A DNA stretch of 64,000 bases from Maylandia zebra (GCF_041146795.1 NC_135176.1:16813786-16877785); one strand, 5' to 3'. Counted from the first letter of the stretch, positions 1-29,984 are shown. Notes: generated by a model not told the origin, from the sequence alone. Made by a program: numbers and translations.

Positions 1-17
1 GTCACAAATGTAAATGA

Positions 18-18086
<18,069 letters not shown>

Positions 18087-20730
18087 ACCTGCACCCCCCT
18101 CCCACAACTTGTTTTCCTTTTTAAATCTTCTATCCAGGGAGTATTTTAAACTCCAAGAGACAAAACTTCCCACTGGACCAATCTCTTTGATGCCTTTCTT
18201 CATGTGGATATTATGAATGTTTAAGGTTTTTTTCAATGAACAGATGCTTATTTTCAGATTGCGACTGGGCACACCCACACATGACCTCATTGAGTACTGA
18301 AGGACTTAGAGAGGAATACCAATAGAAGGATTTAAAAAATTGGACTGAAATCAAAATAAGGGCATTTTAAAGACTTTTTACTGCTTTTCTGACATGTTTC
18401 AAACTCAGTTTTAAACTCCAAAGACAACTTTGATACGGCTATTGTTCTAGGGACTCCAGGTGTTTAGAAAAATTAAAAATTACTACAAAACCCCAACATC
18501 AAATATGATTGTGTTTTACTTGGATATTTTTCATTATCTTTTATCATTAACATAGAGAGTAAATGTGTTTTTTTATCGCTTGTTGTTGACCTTATGCACT
18601 TTTTCTACTGAAAAACTGCCCTAACATGTGATATTGTGAGACCCCGCTGGATCCAGATTGTAGGAAGAAGCAAGAAGGTATTTATGCGAAAATCAAACAA
18701 TTTACTGCCAATCACAAAAGACATGAGAGCGCATTTTGTATCCTGATGCTAAACAGGGAAAAGTGGTCAAATGCTGCAAATCAGCCATCAGGTTTTTCTC
18801 TTTCTCAGTGACCTTTTTCATGTACTGAGGATCAAACACCTCCTATCCCAAGAGGACAGAAGCTTTTTATGTCTCAAGGAAGTCAGACATTTTCCCAGTG
18901 GACGCGTTCATCAGGTGTCTAACCCACAAACAGCGTTCGGACTACTTGGATGTCTTCTTTAATTCTTTGATCTAGTTGTGACTCAGTTGAATGTATAAGT
19001 TTCAAGATCTGTAGTGGACCAAACTGATCTTCCACCTCAGGATGTGTTCAGCTGTAACGTGCTGAATGACTGTCGTCATGTGGCGGATCAAAATGTCTCC
19101 AGTTTGCATGATGTCAGGATTTGTTTACACTCTCTGAGGTATGTTTGTAATGATTTATTTTTTAATATCGTAATGTCAAAATACTATTATGAATATATAC
19201 AGTAGCACAGTAACAATACTAATAGTGATATTGATGTGCTTTTAAGATTAGTTTAAGGAGGAGAGAAGCAAATTTAAATTGCGCCAGATTTTTCTTTCTA
19301 CTAAAAAAAAGTTTTTTTTAAGCCTTGCTTTTTACTTATATGTGTGCCAGTGCATTGAATTACTTTGTGGTTATGTAAAATATGCTACTGAAAATCTTAC
19401 TGTAAGCCTATTCAAATTTCTTATGCCTGAATATTTTAATTCATTTGGTATGCTTTTTTTGTTCTTCTTTTTTGTCTGCACTTCTGCCTCTCTGAGGTTT
19501 AAGGTCAAGAATAATATGGATTCATAGGTTTGCAGCTTTTCAGCTTCTAAAATGTAACTGAAGATACTCACATGGTAGCTAACATATGTCTGGTTATCAG
19601 ACCTTTTTCTTTTTACTATTTCCAGTCTGGCTTCAGTCCCTATCTTCTTGTTTTGTCTGATATTTCCATACAGACAGGAATGCGTTTATGTTTTTTTGAA
19701 ATGTGCAGTATGTTTTTTTAATATAAAAAAAATGTTCATGGATAGTCGCCACATATGCATGCATGCAGCTTGTACCAGTCATGCAGGTTCATTATAATAT
19801 ATGCCACTATTTTCTGACATGATTTAGAGAATGGTTGTCTTATGTTTTTTATCCGATTTGCAGATTTAATTCACAGCTTGGTCTTCTACTGCATTAAAGG
19901 TTTCCATTCAAAACTAGCGCTTTGTAAATTATTGTTAATAGCTCTTATTTACAATGAAGGAATGGAGAAATGCTTCATAATGAATATGACAATAGTGATT
20001 AAATTTTAATATTTAGAAAGTTGAAGTAAAATGTAATATCTCTGTATAACTCACAACTAGTACTAACAAATGGCAATCATTTTATAGGAATTTATGTTTT
20101 TATTGTCGTTTTGGTTTGGCAACTGAGTTTTTTCCACAATGTATTTTTCCTCTGGCTGACCAAATCCCTATGGTGGGTTTCTGTTCCCTACTGGATTAGG
20201 TGGCTGCTCCACAGTTTGGGGAACCAATGTTTTAATGAGTCGCATCTCTTTTTAACACTGAAAACTGGATCGTGTGCACCCTTTCTGTCAAATCATGCTG
20301 CAATACTTTAGAAACCTAAGGGAAAAGGCATTTCTAGGACGTTCTTTATTAAATAACGTGATATAATTTTGTATGCCATACACTGTAGTCCAAAAATTTA
20401 TAGTGAGATTACGAGTTCAAAAGATAGCGGGCAAGGTTTATTCATAGTTGGAGCATAATAAGCTTAAAGTAAAGTAAGTAAATAAACAGCTTTCTTAGGG
20501 CTCTAACTGGCTTGCAGCCAGTCTCCACTACATTCCTAAATTTTAGTAGGAATGCAGGTTACTGTGCGTTAATTTCTTTCTGGAAGAAAAAATAAGTGAT
20601 TATTCTTTATTTTCATTTAACTGTAAATGATGAGAGAATTGGGAATAATAGTGACAGTAATTCATATTCACTAATCACAGTGATTATGTGAGTGCCAGAC
20701 ATTTTTCAGGTATCCAAGACTCACTTCTTC
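18087..20730. other. grm5 3' untranslated region and intergenic DNA
   Basis: AT-rich sequence after the grm5 stop. Receptor transcripts of this family usually have long 3' ends, but I see no decisive polyadenylation site close to the stop; ATTAAA-like hexamers occur near 18472, and an AATAAA occurs only at about 21,325, beyond this stretch. No open frame, RNA gene or recognised repeat is present. Confidence 0.4.
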
Positions 20731-20739
20731 TGTTCTTTA

Positions 20740-21215
20740 CAAGGTTTGCATGCATTTGTTTATGGACAGCTTTCTTAAGGTTTAACAGCATTTTCATTGG
20801 ATTGAGGTCCAGACTTGAAATGTGCAACATCTTGATTCTTTTTTTTTCCAGTTATTTTGTTGTGGATTTGCTGCTGTGCTTTGAACCATTGTCTTGGCAT
20901 GAGCCAATTTCAGCAAAGCTGTCGGAGAGGTGGCCCCACATTTGACTGTAGAATGTACAGAGGAGTTTACCAAGTCCTGTGGCTGCAAAACGAGCATAAA
21001 TCATCAGTCCTTAACCACCGTGCTTAACAGTTGTTATCAGGTGTTTGTGTCGATATACACGTTTTGCTTCTCTTTCATATGTGGTACCATTATGGCCAAA
21101 CATCTCCACATTGATCTAACCTGTCCACAGGTTATTTTTCCTAGAGATGATTGTTCAGATGTAATTTTGCAAACCTGAGCTGTGCTGGTGTGTTCTTTTT
21201 ATAACAGGACACTGG
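20740..21215 (-). pseudogene. Tc1-like transposase relic, catalytic half, antisense
   Basis: The reverse complement preserves, across frame changes, the order LRFAKLHL-like, KVEMFGHN-like, TVKHGG-like, ACFAATGL-like, SNVGPPL-like, QDNG-KH-S-KSTT and SPDLNP-like blocks of a Tc1 transposase. On the plus strand these appear as CCATTATGGCCAAACATC (about 21090) and CCTGTGGCTGCAAAACGAG (about 20974). Many substitutions and indels; no open frame longer than about 80 codons. It covers the second half of the protein, so it is not the missing half of the relic at 13.8 kb, which has the opposite orientation. Confidence 0.7.
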
Positions 21216-21359
21216 AGTAAATTCTCAACCATCTCACACTTCTGTTTAATCGGTTTTCTGTTTGATGTTTATTCAGCTGATTGAAAACTATAACTTTAAT
21301 CTCAGCCAAACCGTTTAATTCAAGAACAAATAAAACACTGAATGAAAAAAAAAACAATA

Positions 21360-22070
21360 ACATTTTGAAGTTATCATGTTTAACCTGAGTTCGCCGGCTC
21401 TAGTGAGCCTTGAACCCCCAGCTAGCTATCAAGCTAGTGGGTAACAGACGTCTCCGAAAACGTCGGAGCACTTTTGCAAATATGTGATATCTTGATAAAT
21501 CGAGCAGATATTTGAAGTTTACACAGCTACATTCTTAAAAGTATCTTAAAAGTTTATTTTGTGACCCAGAAAGGGTAATATTAAAACTAAGTAGCTGTCG
21601 CCATTGCTGGAAACTGGAAATGGCTGGGCCGCAATATGAATTCTGGGATAGGTTGGGCCACGAAGGATACACCAGACCCATGCTTAAAATCTGGGGAAAA
21701 AGAGGACACATTTGTCGGCCACATATTGAAGAGCCTTTGAATCTGGACAGCCTTCGTCGCTTCGCTGTAACGTAATCAGCCTTCAAATCCGGCCTCCAGG
21801 ATGCAGACTCTGAATTTGGACACAGCTTCTACTATACCAGAGACTGCTTCTTCTTCTTCTTCTTCTTCTTTGGCGTTTAACGGCAGCTGGCATCTTTGTA
21901 CATTCATTGCTGCTATCTTCTGTTTCAGTCCGTTATTACACTCTTAAATCCTACTACTTATTCCTGCGTCTTTCAGGATGTTATAAAGCTTTAAACTATT
22001 AAATTAGTTGTTGACGATTTTGATAGTCAACGTAATCATGACTAGTCGAATATCGTGGCAGTCCTACTCT
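21360..22070. repeat. Unclassified interspersed repeats, including a hAT-like end
   Basis: A CTTCTT run at 21,848-21,871 is followed by a TTGGCGTTTAACGGCAGCTGG segment recurrent in fish genomes. Near 22,010-22,070 GTTGACGATTTTGATAGTC and TAGTCGAATATCGTGGCAG resemble one end of a hAT-type transposon. No second end or target duplication was found. Confidence 0.35.
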
Positions 22071-22384
22071 GGGTAACTGTTTTTGTCATGTAAGTGGATT
22101 GCACTTTGTCAGGCCTCTACCCTAAGACCTGACCAACTTGGGTGTCCCACCTGAAGGCTAAGCTACTGATGGTCTAGCTTTTATGGTCACTATGGCATGA
22201 AAAACCCCTGACCACATTAAGGTGGCAAACCGTCAGAGGGAAAACAGAAAAGCAAAAAAACAAAAATAAAATAAAATAAAATATTGCTCATCAGATTCTA
22301 ACAACTAAAAAAAAAAAAGACATTTACCTCAATTGGATAGCCTTTAACAAATATATTCAAAACCAACAATAACACTTCACACTT

Positions 22385-23338
22385 TTGCCAATACTCAAGA
22401 CTTTGTGGACTGGTGCCAGCTGAACTACCTCCAGATCAACGCCAGTAAAACCAAGGAGCTGGTGGTAGACTTCCGCAGGCACAAGCATTCTCTACTGCAA
22501 CCACTGAACATCCAGGGTATGGACATTGAGGCTGTGGACAGCTACAGGTACCTTGGTGTTCATCTGAACAACAGACTGGACTGGACTCATAACTCAGACG
22601 CCCTCTACAGGAAAGGGCAGAGCAGGCTGTACCTGCTGCGGAGACTCAGGTCGTTTGGGGTGGAGGGCCCACTCCTGAAGACCTTCTATGACTCTGTGGT
22701 GGCTTCTGCTATCTTTTATGGTGTGGTCTGCTGGGGCGGCAGCATCTCTGCTGGGGACAGGAAGAGACTGAACAGGGTGATCCGAAGGGCCAGCTCTGTT
22801 CTAGGATGCCCTCTGGACCCAGTGGAGGTGGTGAGTGACAGGAGAATGGCGGCTAAGCTGTCATCCCTGTTGGACAACGTCTCCCACCCCATGCAGCAGA
22901 CTGTGACAGCACTGAGCAGCTCCTTCAGTGGGAGACTGCGGCACCCACGGTGTGGGACGGAGAGATTTCGCAGGTCTTTCCTCCCCACTGCTGTCAGACT
23001 CCACAACAAAGACTTTAACTGAACAAACACACACATCCACACATGTGCAATAACACTAAGTGCAATAATCTTTTCTGGCATCGTTGTATTTTTACTCAGT
23101 TGTATATAGCATTCGTATTCTATTTTTATCTTATTGTATATTTTTATTCTATTTTATTCTACTGTATATAGTATATTATTTTATTCTATTCTGTACAGCT
23201 GTGTACTGTATTTATTCTTATTGTATTCTAATTTTTGCGTCATAACTTTTGCACTGTCCACTTCCTGCTGTGATAAAACAAATTTCCCACGTGTGGGACT
23301 AATAAAGGTTATCTTATCTTATCTTATCTTATCTTATT
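22385..23338 (+). pseudogene. 5'-truncated L2-like LINE: RT C-terminus and 3' tail
   Basis: An open frame of 205 codons (22405-23022) encodes the end of a reverse transcriptase and its C-terminal region: the thumb-side motif YRYLGVHLNN, then FYGVVCWGG, then GRLRHPRCGTERFRRSFLPTAVRLHN before the stop. The 3' end has a short hairpin, TTTCCCACGTGTGGGA, followed by CTAATAAAGG and a (TTATC)n tail, the arrangement seen at the 3' ends of fish L2-type elements. The polymerase FADD core is absent because of 5' truncation at about 22,385. The fairly intact frame suggests a younger insertion than the neighbouring relics. Confidence 0.75.
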
Positions 23339-24124
23339 AACAAAACTAAAAAGGGTAGGTTCTAAAAAAGAGAGAGAGAGAATTCATAATGTTTTGAAAA
23401 ATAAAAAGAATAGAAATAGAAGACTAAAATAAAATATCCATCCAGATCTTTACAACCAACAACATAAAATATATCTTAATTGGATGGCCTAATTCAAATA
23501 AATTTTCAAAATGAAGTAAGAATAAAATAAGACCTCTCAATATAGCCAGTACTTACAAAACTAAAAAGGGTTGGCATAGTAATAAAAAAAACAACCTGTT
23601 TATCGCGGTTTCATGGAAACTCAAATTGACAGACAGACAATAAACGCACCTCATTGCCTGCCGTAGTCAAACAGGAGAAAGTACGTTCTTCGCAGCTGCA
23701 CTTCATCTCAGAGGTAGGTTAATAAATTTAACTTAACCACAATACTTTGACATGGGCTCTTTATCAACTTCAGTTCAACTTGAAGGCGGGGGCAAGCTGC
23801 GTTTAGCAGGATGTTTAGTTGGGGGTGCTGTGGTAGCCTGCGTACAAAGAGTGCACGGAGGTAAAGAACGAACGACACGTGAAACCTATCATCTCGTTTG
23901 TGCCTTTTCAAGCGGATTTTTCAGCTACTGTAGTAAACCTTGTCCATATTCAGTTTGTGGGTAATCTATTATTAATCTATTTTCTTTGTCAACTTCTAAA
24001 AGTTGAGAAAGTTGACTTAAGGGGGCAGGACGTTTGTTTAAGAGGGCATTGCCCCTTTTTTGACCCACCGTATAGCCGGCCCCGTCTGCCACTAGTCTCC
24101 ACAGTCTCATTGTTGGCTAACTAC

Positions 24125-24360
24125 CCATAGCTTGACTTTTGGAGCTCTGCATGAACGAGCTCCAACGTACCTCAGTGAACATTTTCATCAATACATCCCC
24201 AGCATGTCCCTGAGCTGATATGGCCAGGGCCTGCTGGCTGTGCGTCATACAATACTGAGAGCTAAAGGTGACAGAGCTTTTACAATATTAGTCCCCAGAT
24301 GACTCTCTCCCTTGAGCTTGAGATCTGTGGATTCTGTGAAAACTATTTATTTTATTTTTT
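24125..24360 (+). pseudogene. Old LINE reverse transcriptase C-terminal fragment
   Basis: One frame reads FGALHERAPTYLSEHFHQY, then after an in-frame TGA GQGLLAVRHTILRAKGDRAF and SLRSVDSVKT. This is the conserved end of L2/Rex1-type ORF2 (LAP-YLSE, then GDRAFS-APRLWN, then SVD-FK). Stops at two places show it is dead. Confidence 0.6.
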
Positions 24361-24545
24361 TTAAACCTTGATTTTGGGTAACTCTTTGTCTTTCTGTTTT
24401 TAGCATATTTATATATATTTATTTTGAAAAGCATACACTGATGTATACAAATAATGTTTATCATAGCTGTATTTTTACACTCAAGTGACAAACCCCTCAA
24501 CTGGCCATACTAAACATGACAGTGGAAAGAGAAAGTCAGTAATAT

Positions 24546-25052
<507 letters not shown>

Positions 25053-25332
25053 GATCAAAAAGAGAGGAAGCAGGAATGTACGTTAGACAGGTGGTTTTAA
25101 TTGAAATCAAACATCAACAGCTTTCTGAATTTGTTGTGTCTTTTTGTCACAACTAACTTTTTTTTTTTTAATCACAAAGCTTCAGAAATACACACATGAG
25201 TCTCTGTGTGGCTTCGTGTAACGACAAGCCATCCTGCTAGTGCTGCCCGGTTTTCAAACCTCAGTTAACAGGCAGTGTATTGTTTCTGTCTTTCCTCAGT
25301 TAGGCACAATACATTCAGCCTGATTGGCCGTA

Positions 25333-27244
25333 ATGAGTATCGGGACCTTGAAAATGACTGGAAATGTATTGAGAATGGTTCTCACTCTTCTGCTCCTTGC
25401 TCCTATCAGTCAAGGTAATTCTTTATATTCTGTATATATCCTTTTGTGCGTGCTATGATGAATCAGCAAAGATGGGTATTCGATACCAATATTGACTTCT
25501 AACACTATCTGATGCGTCTGACAGGGATCCAGGATGTTGAGTTGTTCCATTATGGTAAGAGAACCTAGTACACACAAAGCCATATCTAAGTACCTAAACC
25601 AGACTTTGTAGACCACCCTGGATTTAATATTTAAATAGAAATGCACAACATCTTTCTATCTAATGCTGTATTGTGGTTTGATCAGAGCACTCAGTCTCTG
25701 CCAATCTCAGCAGTTAGTTACTCAGCAAATCCAAGTAAGAATGAAAACAACAAATCTAGTAGCTCTGCTAAAAGACAGTTTTCTTTTGCATATTACTTGT
25801 CTCATAACACACGACACAACACACTCTTCTGTTCAGCGGAAGGGATGTTGTTATCACAACACTGGCAGAAGACATATTACAAAATGTGCTTTTCACATCA
25901 CTCAGTTGGTTGACTTTTTCTTTTTAATTATTATTTTTTTTTACGTTTTTTGTGTGATCAGTAAATCTAATTCTATCAGTCAAGGTAATTCTTTATATTC
26001 TGTATATATCCTTTTGTGCGTGCCTGTGTGTTATGATGAATCAGCAAAGATGGGTATTCGATACCAATATTGACTTCTAACTCTATCTGATGTGTCTGAC
26101 AGGGATCCAGGGTGTTGAGTTGTTCCATTATGAAAAGATGGAAGCTGTAGTGGGCCAGAATGTTTCCTTACCCTGCACTTTAATAAATGCTACTGATAAC
26201 AAGATTGTCAGCATTGAATGGAGTAAGGAAACAAATAAAACTACAAAGCTGGGTTTGCACAGCCAATTTTATGGATTCCATCTATTCTGGCAAAATATTA
26301 CCATCCAGATTGAGAAAAACGGTACAGATGTACTGGGTTCCCATCTAAAACTTTCTGATGTGAAGAAATCGGATGAAGGCATCTATGTTTGTGACATGGC
26401 CACCTTTCCTGATGGATCCAAAAAGGTTAAAACACAGCTAATAATCAAAGGTAAGAGAACCTAGTACACACAAAGCCATATCTAAGTACCTAAACCAGAC
26501 TTTGTAGACCACCCTGGATTTAATATTTAAATAGAAATACACAACATCTTTCTATCTAATGCTGTATTGTAAATATTTCACATTACTTGTGGTTTCATCA
26601 GAGCACTCAGTCTCTGCCAATCTCAGCAGTTATTTACTCAGCAAATCCAAGTAAGAATGAAAACAACAAATCTAGGAGCTCTGCTAAAAGACAGTTTTCT
26701 TTTTCATATTGTCTCATAACACACGACACAACACACTCTTCTGTTCAGCGGAAGGGATGTTGTGATCACAACACTGGCAGAAGACATATTACAAAAATGT
26801 GCTTTTCACATCACTCAGTTGATTTTTTTTAAATTCTTTTTTTTTTACGTTTTTTGTGTGATCAACAAATCTAATTAATCATGTTTTCCTCAATAGATGA
26901 CATTAAAATAACGTGTGATGTGAATGGCACTGTTGAAGTCCAAAATGGAGAAAATGTGACAATTCGCTGCACATCATTTCCAAACGCACAGTACAGATGG
27001 ACCAAGGTAAAGGAAACTTGGAATTTGAAACTGAATTTAACTCTGACTTCTTTTCAAAATAAAAGGTTTTTATGTGCTACATAATCATGCTTTGCCCCAG
27101 AATGATGAAGTGTTGTCAGAGACTGAATCTCTGGAGCTCTGGTGGGTGACTGATGCTAAGGCAGGGATTTATACACTGACTGTCAACACAGGAAGCAAAC
27201 GTGTGCGCAAAGAGTTTGTGGTCACAGTGCAACCACAAGTTTGA
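25333..27244 (+). CDS. Small immunoglobulin-domain protein, nectin/CD226-like V domain
   Basis: Proposed exons: 25333-25414 (signal peptide; hydrophobic run MVLTLLLLAPIS), 26103-26450 (V-type Ig), 26897-27006 and 27101-27244 (second Ig-like domain), phases consistent, 227 residues. The V domain has the cysteine pair SLPC and YVC about 70 residues apart, a core W in IEWSK, and the D-G-Y-C signature (SDEGIYVC), followed by MATFPDGSKK, recalling nectin and CD226 V domains. Several N-X-T/S sites are present. The second domain has IRC but Y-T-L where the second cysteine is expected. No transmembrane segment is encoded before the TGA at 27242, so the product as read would be secreted. A splice donor follows six bases after that stop, and an in-frame exon follows at 27535, so this stop may be a lesion. 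Start codons at 25333, 25354 and 25375 are all possible. Specific orthology not established. Confidence 0.7.
25402..26876 (+). repeat. Internal tandem duplication in the Ig gene
   Basis: Copy A (about 25402-25972) and copy B (about 25973-26876) share the intron before the V exon, the V exon edges and about 400 bases of the following intron at high identity. Copy A lacks 318 bases that form nearly all of the V exon; copy B keeps the full exon. Copy A retains a 30-base remnant (25525-25554) with an AG acceptor and GTAAGA donor. Confidence 0.9.
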
Positions 27245-27534
27245 AGACAGGTGAGCGTCTTCAGTTCGTTGCTGCTCTTTGCCTCTTTGTGTCATAATAA
27301 ATGACATTTAAACTATAAAATCAAAGCCTCAAGTCAAAACGGGTAAAAGTCTTACTATCTGTTCATTTAAATGTCCTATGCCTGCTTACATTGGTTTTTC
27401 TGTGAAAGACAAAAAATAGTGATATCTGTCAAAATAGCCAATAGATGTGCATACAATACCTGTACATGCTTTATAGATTCAAGTAACTGTCTAACAAAGC
27501 CACAAGTCAATATTTGTGCTCTGTCTCTTCCTAG

Positions 27535-27633
27535 GATGGATCTACCACCTCCTTTCAATCTCCCTCCAGCTTTAGTCAAGTATACAGCTGCAAGGTAGAG
27601 CAAGACTACAACAGAGCCTTTCCCCATCTTTGA
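27535..27633 (+). pseudogene. Possible orphaned 3' exon of the Ig gene
   Basis: An AG acceptor (TCTTCCTAG) precedes a 33-codon frame starting DGSTTSFQSPSSFSQ and ending PHL before TGA at 27631. Its phase matches the donor at 27250/27251, but that donor follows the TGA at 27242-27244, so the frame would be untranslated or reached only if that stop were bypassed. The composition (Ser, Gln, Tyr) would suit a cytoplasmic tail. Another donor-like GTAGAG is at 27595. Uncertain. Confidence 0.35.
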
Positions 27634-27780
27634 CACAGATTCAAATATGAAATATGTCAGTTCATTAGCTGAAAAGTGAAGTAATAGTAGAGTAGGGTTT
27701 AAACCATGTCTTCTCTACTAATTAGAAACCAGTACAAACCAGAAGTTTTGCAAATGTAGCTCTGTCTAAAGGTGTTTTCA

Positions 27781-27782
<2 letters not shown>

Positions 27783-27820
<38 letters not shown>
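27783..27820. repeat. Poly-T tract
   Basis: A run of more than 35 T residues, possibly the poly-A end of an antisense retroposed sequence, but no body is recognisable next to it. Confidence 0.8.
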
Positions 27821-28127
27821 AATGAGGTGGCAATTGTTGATTTATTTTTGTGTATATAGCTTTGCAGTTGTAGCTGTTGATGATTTCAATTACTTTTAAT
27901 TTTAATATATTTCTCAGTACCTTGAGCTATAAACCAACAATTAAATAAAATACAAGTACATAAAACCTGAGTAAATAATCCTGTATATGCTCTGATCCAA
28001 TTTCCACAATTGTTCTTTTTTTTTTTTATTATTATTATAATTTGTATTTCTGATTTACTAAGTTTTACAGACCAATAAACCACAAATGCTACATTTCTGC
28101 AACATATAAATTCTTCATATAGAAACA

Positions 28128-28205
28128 TTACGTGGACAAAAGTATTGGGTTACATCACTTAATCTCTAATTCAGGTGTTTTCAGTCCCATTGCCACAGGT
28201 CAGTG
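28128..28205. repeat. Fragment of a Tc1/mariner-type terminal repeat
   Basis: ACGTGGACAAAAGTATTGGG followed by TTCAGGTGTTTTCAGTCCC and a CCACAGG box resembles the ends of common fish Tc1/mariner-type short elements. The partner end was not found. Confidence 0.45.
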
Positions 28206-28965
28206 GTGGAACTGAAAAATTTTATATGTGGGGCAAGATGTCTAGGCAGAGTGGCACATACCTCTTTAGAGTAGTATGTGAAAAACCCCCACATGGAGTC
28301 AACAAAATATCCACAAAAACACTTTAAAATTATTTATTGTATAATTATCTCTTCTGAGAAAAACAAAGGCTACAAGAGGCTTTTGGACAAACAAGCAATT
28401 AGCTTTGCAACTATTTTAGCCATAGTATTTTAGGTCTGATGTTTGTGCCATTTTTGTAAATACGTGTGAGCAATAAATGATCAAAAACCAGGAATATGAT
28501 GGATATTGTTTTTAAGAATTTAACCTTCTCTGTATTTTGTTATTTTGTTTTATGGCTAGACAGAAAGCTAAATAGTATCCTGTTTTGTCAATGCTAAGCA
28601 GGCTGCAGCTGTACTCTGCAAAGGGGTCAAACAGCAATACAAAGGGAAATTAAAACTATACACTTGTAAAGTTAAATAAAAGTTTTGTCATTGTAATATT
28701 TTGAAGCAACATAAAGCTCTGCATTTGCTCAGTATGTGAAAACTCTAAAAGGCTGTGCTAAGAAATGCAGAGGGTTGGTGTGACAGAGGAGGACGTTAGC
28801 AGCCAGAATAAGGAGTAGATGATTGGTCTGTGCAGCGCTGACGCTTTTAGTAAATCAGGGCTTTAAATTCTATAACCAAGTAAAGATACTAGTGCAGGCA
28901 TTGCAAAATATTAATGCAGTAGTACCAGGATTCTCTTTCTCAGGGGATGAACTGATTTAATCTCA

Positions 28966-29223
28966 AGCAGGCCCAGGATCCTCCTGCAGCAGCCACCAGG
29001 CACAGGCTCCTGCAGCAGCCACCAGGCCCAGGCTCTTCCAGCAGCCACCGGGCCCAGGCTCTTCCAGCAGCCACCGGGCCCAGGCTCCTCCAGCAGCCAC
29101 CGGGCCCAGGCTCCTCCAGCAGCCACCGGGCCCAGGCTCTTCCAGCAGCCACCGGGCCCAGGATCCTACTGCTCCACCAGGCCCAGGATCCTCCAGCAGC
29201 CACTGGGCCCAGGATCCTCTAGC
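28966..29223. repeat. GC-rich 26-bp tandem repeat upstream of the LINE ORF1
   Basis: About nine or ten copies of a unit of the form CCAGGCTC(C/T)TCCAGCAGCC followed by ACCGGG(C). The clearest central units are 26 bases; outer units vary by a few bases. Because 26 is not a multiple of three, the antisense frame cycles through three peptides. It ends about 35 bases before ORF1 of the retrotransposon in a region that is otherwise AT-rich, so it may be that element's 5' promoter region, by analogy with monomer repeats of some L1 elements (inference). Confidence 0.85.
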
Positions 29224-29258
29224 AAGGCACCAACAAGTAAATCAACAGTGACAAGACG

Positions 29259-29984
29259 GTGAACGGAGCGAGCAAGACAACAAGCTCAATGGGGCCTAAG
29301 AGAACACCGAACGCCGATGAAATTGAGGACATCAAAAAGTCATTGGACTTTCTAACTGAGGAAACATCGGCTATCAAGCTACAACAGAAATATATCCTAG
29401 ACTTAGTCGAGGAAATAAGGTCGCTACGTAACCAGAATGCAGAGAAGGAGAAACGGATCGTCTATCTGGAGAGCAGGGTCACGGACCTGGAGCAATATAC
29501 CAGAATGAACGACGTGATCATCACAGGGCTGTACATAAAACCCCGGTCATATGCTCGGGCTGTGACTGCTGGCAGTAAAGAGGAGCAAGGAGATCTGGAT
29601 GGGAGCTCTGCGGAGCAACAAGTAGCTGGTTTCTTGCAGTCGAAAGGGATCGACCTGGACTGTAATAACATCGAGGCATGCCACCCCTTGCCCAGGAGAA
29701 ATGCTAGTGATAAACCAGCTATCATCATAAGATTTGTAAACAGGAAACACAAGAATGCACTGCTGAAGCAGGGGAGGAAACTAAAAGGATCGAACGTCTA
29801 CATGAATGACCATCTAACCAAATCCAATGCTGACATAGCGAAGAAAGCAAGATACCTAAAGAAACTGGGTAAAATTCAGAACACCTGGACTGCAAACTGT
29901 AAAATATTTATAAAGCTCAACGGTACACCGGAGGAAGCCAAGGTGCTGGTCATCAAATGCATCCAGGATCTGGAAAAATATTAA
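29259..29984 (+). CDS. LINE ORF1 protein (coiled coil plus RNA-binding-like domain)
   Basis: Intact 241-codon frame; a second ATG at 29289 (MGPKRTPNADEIED) is an alternative start. Residues about 25-85 look like a coiled coil with heptads (KIRSLRNQNAEKEKRIVYLE-type spacing), followed by a DVIITGL motif and a region with AIIIRFVNRKHKNALLKQG that fits the RRM/C-terminal domain layout of L1-type ORF1 nucleic-acid chaperones. It ends about 105 bases before ORF2. Its codons are less A-rich than those of ORF2. It would coat the element RNA in the ribonucleoprotein particle. Confidence 0.7.
   Translation: MNGASKTTSSMGPKRTPNADEIEDIKKSLDFLTEETSAIKLQQKYILDLVEEIRSLRNQNAEKEKRIVYLESRVTDLEQYTRMNDVIITGLYIKPRSYARAVTAGSKEEQGDLDGSSAEQQVAGFLQSKGIDLDCNNIEACHPLPRRNASDKPAIIIRFVNRKHKNALLKQGRKLKGSNVYMNDHLTKSNADIAKKARYLKKLGKIQNTWTANCKIFIKLNGTPEEAKVLVIKCIQDLEKY

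Noticed and set aside
28911-29203. Minus-strand Gly/Pro/Trp-rich repeat proteins
   Set aside because: Antisense readings of the 26-bp tandem repeat; the unit length cycles frames and there is no gene context.
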